NCBI GenBank assembly: GCA_965613025.1
Contig: CBFDUE010000119.1
Span: 1-5,883 of the forward strand
Direction of reading: 5' to 3'
Source: CAYTXJ01 sp965613025
GTDB taxonomy: Bacteria; Desulfobacterota; DSM-4660; Desulfatiglandales; JALVMZ01
Length of the DNA stretch: 5,883 nt
The translations under genes were made by a program, and so were the position numbers. The notes under the pieces were generated by a model. That model saw only the letters and a program-made list of their open reading frames with translations. It had not been told where the DNA came from and made no database searches. How positions within the stretch are numbered: the stretch's first letter is position 1; each line of letters opens with the position of its first letter. Shown here one piece after another: positions 1 to 5,883 of this stretch.

Positions 1-2
1 GG

Positions 3-53
3 CTTATATCTATCGTAATTGTGATGTTTATCTCTGGGAGAAATGTCAGTGCC
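3..53 (+). other. Signal peptide, C-terminal portion with cleavage site
   Basis: The codons from nt 3 encode a hydrophobic run (LISIVIVMFIS), then a short polar stretch GRN and the small-residue motif VSA followed by Q. Cleavage after the Ala at 51-53 fits signal peptidase I rules. The positively charged n-region and start codon must lie just left of the window. No lipobox cysteine is present at the cleavage site, so a lipoprotein is not indicated. The first mature Cys is at 63-65. Confidence 0.75.
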
Positions 54-440
54 CAGGACTATTGTAAACCTCCTCCTTTTACATCCGCTCCAGCTCCTCC
101 TGTAGTAATGCTTGTGATGGGAAGGAGTCATAAACTCTACTATGAAGCCTATAATGATGCCTCAGACATAGACGAAGATGGAGTGCTTGATGTAGGTTAT
201 AAACACAGTATCAATTATTATGGCTATTTTGATCCCTATAAGTGTTATAAATACGAAGGTTCTGGATCCAATGCCAAGTTTGTCCCTATCAGAACCACAT
301 CTGATAAATATTGTGGCGGAGAAGGTGAATGGAGTGGAAATTTTCTAAATTGGCTTTCTATGTCTCGTATGGATGTCTTAAGAAAGGTGCTGTATGGTGG
401 TTACAGAAGCACGGATTCTGCTTCAGAGACAGGTGCTTGA
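3..440 (+). CDS. pilY1: PilY1-type pilus adhesin, N-terminal fragment (5' partial, frameshifted)
   Basis: This is the N-terminal part of the same PilY1-like protein that continues in the next frame. The frame is open back to the window edge. The codons before the first GTG/ATG (21, 24) encode LISIVI, which joins VMFIS to form a signal-peptide hydrophobic core, so the true start lies upstream and 21 is not a convincing start. A VSA|Q cleavage site follows. The mature protein begins with a Pro-rich linker, then strand VVMLVM and GRSHKLYYEAYND, in the place where other family members have a vWA-like opening. An acidic DxDxDGxxD loop (165-191) follows. The last conserved stretch (NWLSMSRMDVLRKVLYGGYR, then STDSASET) ends at 431. 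The frame then runs GGT GCT TGA and stops, whereas the other frame continues with VLEGVYIPQDAHSWGKEY, the expected continuation. Alone it would be a secreted stub of about 125 residues without adhesin or propeller domains. Confidence 0.85.
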   Translation, partial: LISIVIVMFISGRNVSAQDYCKPPPFTSAPAPPVVMLVMGRSHKLYYEAYNDASDIDEDGVLDVGYKHSINYYGYFDPYKCYKYEGSGSNAKFVPIRTTSDKYCGGEGEWSGNFLNWLSMSRMDVLRKVLYGGYRSTDSASETGA

Positions 441-3400
441 AGGGGTCTATATCCCTCAAGATGCGCATAGCTGGGGAAAGGAATATTTTGGTGATGATAC
501 AAGAAAATTAACCCCTTTTGATCCACCTCAAGGAACATGTGTCTTACCAGAATCTCCTGTTACCTGGAATAAAGATGGAAAGATACTTTTTGTAATCTAT
601 GATGACAGCAAAGAAGGAGTCTATGGTAACAATCATCAAGATCTTATAAATTCTTTTTCTCCCTGCGATTATAAAGAATATGCCTACTTAACAGAGCTGG
701 ATACAACAAATGATTATAATTATAGAAATCGTATTGAAACCGGCAATTATCTGCTTGTAGCAGAATTTATGGTCACTCAGGAAGGCCAATGGCGATTTGC
801 CATAGACTCTGACGATGGATCTGAAGTAGAGATAGATGGAACAGTAGTTGCCTCATATTATAGCGGTCACTGGTTTTGTGGATGTTCAAGCTGTGGGTGC
901 TCTGTCTGTCAAACTTGTCAAGATGCTCATAGTGGAGGGATCTATCTTACACAGGGCTGGCATAGGATCATAGTAAGACTACGGGAAAATCATGGAGATG
1001 ATGGTGTATTGGTCTGGTACAAAAAACCCGGCAATACAGATTGGAAAAAATTCTCTGCTTCTACCTTAACTATACGTGCTCCAGATATAGACAATACCTG
1101 TCGGTTAAAGAGTCAAGATTTTATTCTCAGTGGAGAACCTGCAAGTGGTGGAGGGATATTAGAATGTAAAAGACACCTCTTTTGTGTAACTTCATTAGGA
1201 GATGGACAGCCACATAGAATCAGAGTGCTTCTTAATAAAAGTAATAGGGTCTGGGAGTGGGCATCTAAGGAAAGGCCTGTGTGTGACAATTCCCTTGGAA
1301 CTCCTGATCATGAGTATTTTGTAAGGGTAAAGGTATGTGATCCATCGGTTGGATTAGAGTCCAATTGTAAGGAATATCCAGCAGGAACCTATAAGCCTAC
1401 AGGACTTTTGCAAAAATATGGTGAAGGTGATGGCACAAAGGTGTGTTCAAAGAGTCTTAGACCTTGTAATACAGACTCTGACTGTGGCTCAGGTGATGGT
1501 CTTTGTATTGATAATGCATCCATCTTTTTTGGCCTGATTTCAGGTTCCTATACCAATAATCTTAAAGGTGGAGTGCTTAGGAAGAATGTGTGGAGTTTTA
1601 CAGATGAGATTAATTCCCAGACAGGGATATTCAAGAGTTCAGAGAATATACCCGGAAATATCGTCTTTACCTTGGATAGGATGAAAACCGTTGGATTTAG
1701 ATATTCGGATCATTCATATCAAGGGACTTATAGTTGTGGATGGATCACCACAAGAGGTATTGACAATGGGGAATGCAGGATGTGGGGGAATCCCATAGGA
1801 GAGATGTTATATGAGACCTTAAGGTTCTTTGCCGGGAAAGAGAATCCCACGAGTGATTATACATATAGTCAGAATCAGGATACCGGTCTTAATCTCCCTA
1901 AACCTGACTGGGGAATAAGACATGGAAGTGATAGATATTTCCCCCCTGACCTTTTCCCTTCCTGTTCAAAATACTCAGTCATTGTGATAAGTGATGTAAA
2001 CCCTAATTATGATTCAGATAACTATCCTAATGACCTGAATGGATTAAATCTGCAGTCTCTTACAAAAGAGATAGGTGACGGAGAAGGTATAACTGGAAAA
2101 GATTATTTTATAGGTGAGAGCGGGAGTGTAAAGGACTTTATATGCACCGAAAAAGAGGTAACTGATCTCGGAGATGTGAAAGGCCTCTGTCCTGAGGAGC
2201 CCACTAAAGAAGGGACCTATTACTCTTCTGCCATTGCATATTATGGGCATACATATTTCAAGGATTATGAGACCAATGGAAAGCAGGTAGATTTTTATTC
2301 AATAGCACTATCATCACCTGTTCCTGATATAAAGATAAAGGTGGGTGACAATATTGTAACATTGGTTCCTGTTGGAAAATCAGTAAGCGGATGTCTGAGT
2401 GTATATAATGCCTGCGCAGCTAAATCCAACCTATCTTATGACCCAGACAGGGGTCTTATCATAGCTCCTATCAAATCTGATGCCTATTGCCCTTCTAATC
2501 AGATAGTGGATTTTTATGTTACAGAGATAGGCACAGATTACGGAAAATTTTCCATTAATTATGAAGACGTGGAACAAGGAGCAGATCATGACATGGATGC
2601 CATTGTAACATATGAATATGAAGTTATTGACAGCAGTCATGTAAAGATAAAGCTCTCATCTACTTATGCAGCAGGATGTATAGATCAGGTAATGGGCTTT
2701 GTAATCTCAGGAACAACCCAAGATGGACTTTATCTACCGGTAAGGGATAAGGATAGCGGAAGCTGTGGTGGAGATACTCCAAACGTAGTATGTAACATGC
2801 CCCTTACATGGGAACATACCTTTACGGTATCAGACACACCTACTGCTACCTTAATTAAAAACCCTCTCTGGTTTGTGGCTAAATGGGGTGGGTTTGAGGA
2901 TCTAAATAATAATGATAAGCCAGATCTTACTGCAGAATGGGATAAAGACAATGATGGGGTTCCAGATAATTATTTCTTTGTGGCAAACCCATTAAAACTA
3001 TATGAACAGCTTGATAAGGCATTTAAGGCAGTGCTAAGTAGAAGTGGTAGCGCTGGAGCTGTTGCTACAGTTCCACAAAAGGTTCTTAGAGAGGATATAG
3101 TTATAAGAGGTGCATTTGAAAACAATCCAGAGCAGAATGAGGCATGGAAAGGGCATCTGGAAACCTACTGGCCATATGGTCCAGAAGATGTGAGTTCCCA
3201 ATCAGATTGTGAAGCCGCTGGTTGGACATGGAGTGGGGGTGAATGCACTGGAAGCGGTGTAAAATATGACTTTGAGGTCCATCCCGATGCAACTTTCTGT
3301 AAGGATATGCCCAATCCAAGACACTGCTGGGATGCAGGGCAGAGACTTCAGTCCCATACTGAAAGAACTATTTTTACATACTTAAATAATTCCAAGGTCT

Positions 3401-5781
3401 ATTTTACCACTTCTAATGCCTCCACCTTATCCTCATATCTGGAAAATGACATTGATTTTAATAATGACAGCTCTGTAGATATTCAAGACACCCAGGCACT
3501 GATTAATTGGGTGAGGGGTGATGATACCTATGAGGGCAGTACCGCAAGAGATAGGGATGGCTGGGTCCTGGGAGATATTGTCTATTCCACTCCTATAGTA
3601 GTAGGAACACCGTCTCTGGGTGCTGTTCCTGAAGAGGCAGTTGGAGACTGTTCCTGCAATTGTTCAGCTGATATGGAAAATTGTGCAAAGCAGTGCTTTT
3701 ACTGTTATAGATACAAATATATGCACAGGAAAAAGGTTATCTATGTGGGAGCAAATGACGGAATGCTCCATGCATTTTTAGCAGGATATTGGTTTGAAGA
3801 CCCTGATCCTACCACCGACAACGATGGTGATGGTGTGGCAGATGAAAGTCACTGGATCTATAATCCAAATGAATCAAATTCAGAATGTGATGGGTATAGC
3901 TGCACTGATGAAGATGGATACGATCTAAGGAATCAAATCGGTCAAGAACTTTGGGCATATATTCCCAGTAACCTCCTTTCCGAGTTAAAATACTTAGCAG
4001 ACCCTAATTATGGTAGAGAGACGGGCTGTCAACACAGGACAATGGTGGATCTATCTCCAGAGGCATGGGATGTATATATAAGAGTGGATACCAATAATAA
4101 TGGGGATCTATCTGATGAGACACCACAGTGGAGAACCGTTCTTTTAGGGGGAGAAAGGGGAGGAGGTGACCTCTATTTTGCCTTAGATATAACTGATCCT
4201 GACAATCCTCGTATCCTTTGGGAATATCCGGTAATGAGAAATATGATCCAGTTACATCAGGGGGCCAATCCTGATGTCTATAATCAATCTACGCCATATC
4301 TTGATCAAAGTGTATATGAGCAGGTAAAGATCTTGCCTGTTTCCTGGTCAAAGCCTTATATTGGAAGACTTAATATTCCTGAATCTGTATGCTTCTATGC
4401 AGCTGATCCCATTGATACCTGGCAGACGGGGACTCCTTCACTTTCTGTAAGTTGTAAAGGAGCGGATGACCTCAGTGAATGGTTTGTATTTATAGGCGGA
4501 GGAGTGAGGATCTTCGATCTAAATGACCTCCCTTCTTCCCTATCAGGTGATGAAAAAAAGGCCACTCTTAAGCCCTTCTTTATGGCATTGGATATGGAAA
4601 CAGGCACCAATATCTTTCAGTTTATTTGGCCTCTGCTTCAGGCAGTATCTCAAAGTGAATGGCCGGATATGACAGTGAGTGGAAATTATATCCCCTATGC
4701 CATGTCTGATCCCCTTATATTGGATATATGGGACGCCAATGGAGAGGTGAATAAAGACGGATATTCAGACCATATCTATGTGGGAGATCTAAATGGTCAA
4801 TTATATGGAATAAAGTTTCATATGGGATCTGGGTTTAGTGATTATGGCCTTATGATTGATGTATGGAGGACAAAAGATGGGCTGGATTCCAACAACCACT
4901 ATAGATCAGAATATCAACCGATCACTGTAACTCCGGTAGGTGCATTTGGGCCTAATAATGAGCTTTATATATATTTTGGAACCGGAAAATACGATAATGT
5001 AACGGGGGGAAATGATGATAAATCAGATACCGCAAGGATGTCCTTTTACAATCTTAAAGAGAGTTGTAATGTAAAACCCCTGAGTTCTACACCATGTTCT
5101 GTAACAAAGTCTGGATCCACCTTTACATTTAGCTGTAAGGATAAGGAAGTTGAAGTTTCAGGAACAGATTTTACTATTGAAATTGACTTTCACTGCTCCT
5201 CTACCTCTTTTCATTCCAATTGCACCTGGTCAAGACAAGAAGGGGCTTTATATATTCCAGATTGTTGTGAAGATTATTGCTGCACAAATATAGAGACTGA
5301 AGCCGCCTGCGACTCTATCAGCGCATGTTCTTGGGGAAATGGAGAATGTTCAGGAAACTGCTGGCACTGTGTATATGATCTTACACGAGATGGGGAGAGG
5401 GTTACAGACTCTGCACTGGTAGCAGGTGAGCTGGTATTCTTTACCACATTTGTTCCCAATCCAGAATCATGTCAAGCAGGGGGAGATGGATATATCTATG
5501 CAATGGATTACCGCTGCCGTCCCCTTTCAAATAATCCTTTTGAAAATACATCATTGACCTATGAAGAGATAGTTACAGGCAGTGAAAATAAGGTTGTAGG
5601 ATACAGGGTGCACCTCAATCCTGATAATCCTGGAGAAGGAGGAATGCCCAGCAAACCGGTATTGGATTCCACAGGTGAACATGTTCTGGTACAGGACAGC
5701 ACTGCTAAGATACACAGGATAAAGGTTGAACTTCCGAAGAATCCTTTTTATCTTAAAGGATGGAAAGAGGAAGGTTCATAG
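394..5781 (+). CDS. pilY1: PilY1/PilC-family type IV pilus tip adhesin, main part (frameshifted from its N-terminus)
   Basis: PilY1/PilC proteins sit at the tip or base of type IV pili, support pilus assembly against retraction and mediate calcium-dependent adhesion and surface sensing. Family-like sequence starts at 433. The ATG at 394 is only the first start codon in this frame, and residues encoded by 394-432 are an off-frame reading of the upstream conserved region. In order: PA14-like domain (733-1083); Cys module (1444-1506); vWA-like strand VIVISD (1978-1995); acidic DHDMD patch (2584-2598); WGGF with two DxDxDG-type loops (2884-2967); dockerin-like loop and RGD (3454-3522); VLGDIVYSTPIVVG (3565-3606), which opens the C-terminal propeller. 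Propeller signatures are VGANDGMLHAF (3745-3777), GQELWAYIPSN (3940-3972), GGERGGGDLYFALDITDP (4147-4200), VGDLNGQLYGIKF (4780-4818), YFGTGKY (4972-4992) and FFTTFVPNPESC (5437-5472). It contains about 60 cysteines by hand count, unusually many. Without the upstream fragment it has no signal peptide. Family assignment is very secure. Role as adhesin rather than another pilus-tip function is inferred. Confidence 0.95.
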   Translation: MVVTEARILLQRQVLEGVYIPQDAHSWGKEYFGDDTRKLTPFDPPQGTCVLPESPVTWNKDGKILFVIYDDSKEGVYGNNHQDLINSFSPCDYKEYAYLTELDTTNDYNYRNRIETGNYLLVAEFMVTQEGQWRFAIDSDDGSEVEIDGTVVASYYSGHWFCGCSSCGCSVCQTCQDAHSGGIYLTQGWHRIIVRLRENHGDDGVLVWYKKPGNTDWKKFSASTLTIRAPDIDNTCRLKSQDFILSGEPASGGGILECKRHLFCVTSLGDGQPHRIRVLLNKSNRVWEWASKERPVCDNSLGTPDHEYFVRVKVCDPSVGLESNCKEYPAGTYKPTGLLQKYGEGDGTKVCSKSLRPCNTDSDCGSGDGLCIDNASIFFGLISGSYTNNLKGGVLRKNVWSFTDEINSQTGIFKSSENIPGNIVFTLDRMKTVGFRYSDHSYQGTYSCGWITTRGIDNGECRMWGNPIGEMLYETLRFFAGKENPTSDYTYSQNQDTGLNLPKPDWGIRHGSDRYFPPDLFPSCSKYSVIVISDVNPNYDSDNYPNDLNGLNLQSLTKEIGDGEGITGKDYFIGESGSVKDFICTEKEVTDLGDVKGLCPEEPTKEGTYYSSAIAYYGHTYFKDYETNGKQVDFYSIALSSPVPDIKIKVGDNIVTLVPVGKSVSGCLSVYNACAAKSNLSYDPDRGLIIAPIKSDAYCPSNQIVDFYVTEIGTDYGKFSINYEDVEQGADHDMDAIVTYEYEVIDSSHVKIKLSSTYAAGCIDQVMGFVISGTTQDGLYLPVRDKDSGSCGGDTPNVVCNMPLTWEHTFTVSDTPTATLIKNPLWFVAKWGGFEDLNNNDKPDLTAEWDKDNDGVPDNYFFVANPLKLYEQLDKAFKAVLSRSGSAGAVATVPQKVLREDIVIRGAFENNPEQNEAWKGHLETYWPYGPEDVSSQSDCEAAGWTWSGGECTGSGVKYDFEVHPDATFCKDMPNPRHCWDAGQRLQSHTERTIFTYLNNSKVYFTTSNASTLSSYLENDIDFNNDSSVDIQDTQALINWVRGDDTYEGSTARDRDGWVLGDIVYSTPIVVGTPSLGAVPEEAVGDCSCNCSADMENCAKQCFYCYRYKYMHRKKVIYVGANDGMLHAFLAGYWFEDPDPTTDNDGDGVADESHWIYNPNESNSECDGYSCTDEDGYDLRNQIGQELWAYIPSNLLSELKYLADPNYGRETGCQHRTMVDLSPEAWDVYIRVDTNNNGDLSDETPQWRTVLLGGERGGGDLYFALDITDPDNPRILWEYPVMRNMIQLHQGANPDVYNQSTPYLDQSVYEQVKILPVSWSKPYIGRLNIPESVCFYAADPIDTWQTGTPSLSVSCKGADDLSEWFVFIGGGVRIFDLNDLPSSLSGDEKKATLKPFFMALDMETGTNIFQFIWPLLQAVSQSEWPDMTVSGNYIPYAMSDPLILDIWDANGEVNKDGYSDHIYVGDLNGQLYGIKFHMGSGFSDYGLMIDVWRTKDGLDSNNHYRSEYQPITVTPVGAFGPNNELYIYFGTGKYDNVTGGNDDKSDTARMSFYNLKESCNVKPLSSTPCSVTKSGSTFTFSCKDKEVEVSGTDFTIEIDFHCSSTSFHSNCTWSRQEGALYIPDCCEDYCCTNIETEAACDSISACSWGNGECSGNCWHCVYDLTRDGERVTDSALVAGELVFFTTFVPNPESCQAGGDGYIYAMDYRCRPLSNNPFENTSLTYEEIVTGSENKVVGYRVHLNPDNPGEGGMPSKPVLDSTGEHVLVQDSTAKIHRIKVELPKNPFYLKGWKEEGS
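429..440 (+). other. One-base frame break (+1) in pilY1
   Basis: In the upstream frame the codons are ACA GGT GCT TGA, which ends the protein. Dropping one G of the GG pair at 432-433 gives ACA GTG CTT GAA, that is T-V-L-E, joining SETVLEGVYIPQDAHSWGKE without a gap. That joined sequence fits the PilY1 family far better than either frame alone. The downstream frame then stays open for 1782 codons. This looks like one inserted base: a recent mutation or a sequencing/assembly error. The site lacks the CTT TGA C layout of the prfB programmed +1 shift, and the GG pair is too short for ordinary slipped-strand phase variation. Confidence 0.85.
733..1083 (+). other. PA14-like carbohydrate-binding domain within PilY1
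   Basis: The stretch contains the PA14 pattern: a strand YLLVAEFMV, then GQWRFAIDSDDGSEVEIDG (784-840), a strand with SGHW, the helper strand GIYLTQGWHRIIVRLRENHG and closing GVLVWYKKPG. In PA14 lectins (yeast flocculins, bacterial adhesins) an Asp-Asp pair in this DDG turn helps bind calcium and sugar. The Asp-Asp here is at 811-816. The domain sits between the two parts of the vWA-like region, which suggests a displayed glycan- or surface-binding head. It carries an inserted six-cysteine loop (877-918). Sugar binding is inferred from the family, not shown. Confidence 0.75.
1444..1512 (+). other. Small four-cysteine module in PilY1
   Basis: The residues read VCSKSLRPCNTDSDCGSGDG and then LCID, giving C-x6-C-x5-C-x6-C. 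The core CxxDSDC-xn-C resembles short disulfide modules common in secreted proteins of Deltaproteobacteria/Myxococcota. It lies between the PA14-like domain and the second part of the vWA-like region and probably forms a compact disulfide-tied loop. Disulfide pairing is inferred. Confidence 0.5.
2884..2967 (+). other. Tandem calcium-loop segment (DxNxN and DxDxDG motifs)
   Basis: After the family motif WGGF there are two acidic loops 18 residues apart: D2899-L-N-N-N-D-K-P-D2923 and D2941-K-D-N-D-G-V-P-D2965, followed by NYFF. The second fits the DxDxDGxxD calcium loop closely. This segment is a conserved landmark of long PilY1 proteins, leading into a helix (LYEQLDKAFKAVL) before the propeller part. 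Calcium binding is inferred from the motif. Confidence 0.65.
3454..3522 (+). other. Dockerin-like calcium loop followed by RGD-bearing helix
   Basis: The loop D3454-F-N-N-D-S-S-V-D-I-Q-D3487 has acidic or Asn residues at positions 1, 3, 5, 9 and 12, the spacing of a dockerin/EF-hand calcium loop. It runs directly into TQALINWV and then Arg-Gly-Asp at 3514-3522. Family members often have a NxxRGD element just before RDR...VLGDIV. In Pseudomonas aeruginosa PilY1 an RGD is reported to bind integrin. Here it is more likely a structural family motif than evidence of a host, since nothing else in the window points to one. Confidence 0.6.
3565..5505 (+). other. C-terminal PilY1 beta-propeller domain
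   Basis: This is the Neisseria_PilC-type modified propeller, the part of PilY1 needed for pilus biogenesis in studied species. Blade-like repeats are visible as VGANDGMLHAF (3745), LLGGERGGGDLYFALDI (4141), FIGGGVRIFDL-type (about 4489), YVGDLNGQLYGIKF (4777) and GYIYAMDY (about 5491). A DxDxDGxxD loop (D3817, D3823, D3829, D3841) follows the first blade and sits where PilY1 proteins carry their regulatory calcium site. Another Asp/Asn-rich loop is at 4087-4107 (DTNNNGD). Two cysteine-rich insertions (3649-3705, 5221-5370) interrupt the blades. Confidence 0.8.
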
Positions 5782-5800
5782 CAATTAATTAAGGCTGATA

Positions 5801-5827
5801 GAGAGCTTTGAAAAAGTCAAAGCTCTC
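5801..5827 (+). terminator. Hairpin after pilY1, possible atypical terminator
   Basis: GAGAGCTTTGA (5801-5811) and TCAAAGCTCTC (5817-5827) are perfect inverted repeats, giving an 11-bp stem with loop AAAAG. It starts 19 bases after the pilY1 stop codon. No T run follows on either strand, so it does not fit a standard Rho-independent terminator. It may instead block exonucleases at the mRNA 3' end or act as a weak terminator. The hairpin is certain, its function is not. Confidence 0.5.
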
Positions 5828-5844
5828 AGAGAAAAGCTGTAATT

Positions 5845-5883
5845 ATGGATTATTTTAAGTTAATTTTTGGGGGTCTGTGGGTG
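5845..5883 (+). CDS. Possible start of a downstream gene (3' partial)
   Basis: An ATG at 5845 opens 13 codons, MDYFKLIFGGLWV, that stay open to the window edge. The hydrophobic run would suit the beginning of a membrane segment or an uncleaved signal. It lies 63 bases after the pilY1 stop and 17 bases after the hairpin. The purine stretch AGAGAAAA (5828-5835) is only a weak ribosome-binding site. Too short to assign a product; it may be chance. Confidence 0.35.
   Translation, partial: MDYFKLIFGGLWV

Larger units (their letters stand above)
102..2013 (+). other. Split, degenerate vWA-like region interrupted by the PA14 insertion
   Basis: The first strand is VVMLVM (102-119), and a later strand SVIVISDVNPNYD lies at 1975-2013, preceded by a Cys at 1963. 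In family members with a vWA domain the first strand ends in DxSxS, which binds metal (MIDAS), and the later one reads VIVITDGEPN or similar. Here the first position reads GRSHK instead of DxSxS, so the metal site looks lost or replaced, while the Asp of ISD is kept. About 620 residues separate the two strands, including the PA14-like domain. The region is defined by motif order only; a structure model would be needed for its borders. Confidence 0.45.

Noticed and set aside
429..443. Programmed +1 frameshift like prfB
   Set aside because: The stop context is GCT TGA A, not CTT TGA C, with no matching spaced internal Shine-Dalgarno; slipping GCT to CTT would pair poorly.
432..445. Poly-G phase-variation tract
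   Set aside because: The break is at a GG pair, too short for slippage; the nearby GGGG (442-445) lies after the stop codon of the upstream frame, so its length cannot restore reading.
329..511. Plus-strand open frame of 60 codons across the frame break
   Set aside because: Third-frame shadow; its reading disagrees with the conserved PilY1 sequence on both sides.
877..930. Multiheme cytochrome-like region
   Set aside because: Dense CxxC motifs are present, but none is followed by the His needed for CxxCH heme attachment, here or in the other clusters.
3514..3522. RGD as evidence of a host-associated, integrin-binding pathogen
   Set aside because: RGD at this place is within a motif shared by many PilY1 proteins, including those of free-living bacteria; nothing else suggests a host.
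2044..4610. Several minus-strand open frames of 68-73 codons
   Set aside because: They lie wholly inside strongly supported pilY1 coding sequence, have no family-like content and no convincing ribosome-binding site.
5274..5459. Minus-strand open frame of 61 codons
   Set aside because: Antisense shadow of the cysteine-rich C-terminal coding region; no independent support.

Overview
The window is almost entirely one very large gene: a PilY1/PilC-family type IV pilus tip adhesin and biogenesis factor (Pfam family Neisseria_PilC), read left to right. It enters from the left edge part-way through its signal peptide and stops at 5781. Joined across a single one-base frame break near 432-433, the visible part encodes about 1925 residues. 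That is much longer than the best-known PilY1/PilC proteins, which have roughly 1000-1200 residues.

Nothing here identifies the organism with certainty. The DNA is AT-leaning (about 40% GC by eye) and rich in ATA, AGA and AGG codons. The protein resembles the long PilY1 versions I associate with Desulfobacterota/Thermodesulfobacteriota, Nitrospirota and related anaerobic or thermophilic didermal lineages. This rests on style of sequence, not on a search.

Layout, with residues counted from the first visible codon at nt 3: signal-peptide core and cleavage site (3-53); first part of a split, degenerate von Willebrand A-like region (about 102-431); frame break (432-433); PA14-like lectin domain carrying a six-cysteine loop (733-1083); small cysteine module (1444-1506); the VIVISD strand of the vWA-like region (1960-2013); a beta-rich middle with a conserved acidic patch and two calcium loops (about 2520-2967); a first Cys-Trp mini-module (3202-3252); a dockerin-like calcium loop leading into an RGD-containing helix (3454-3522); then the C-terminal PilY1 beta-propeller (3565 to about 5505), which is interrupted by two more cysteine-rich insertions. 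After the stop codon come an 11-bp perfect hairpin without a T tract and the possible first 13 codons of another gene.

The two fragments matter together. Only the short upstream frame carries the export signal, and only the long downstream frame carries the lectin, calcium-binding and propeller parts. As written, the gene should not yield a functional exported adhesin unless the extra base is a sequencing or assembly error or is bypassed during expression. I found no RNA gene, CRISPR array or mobile element.
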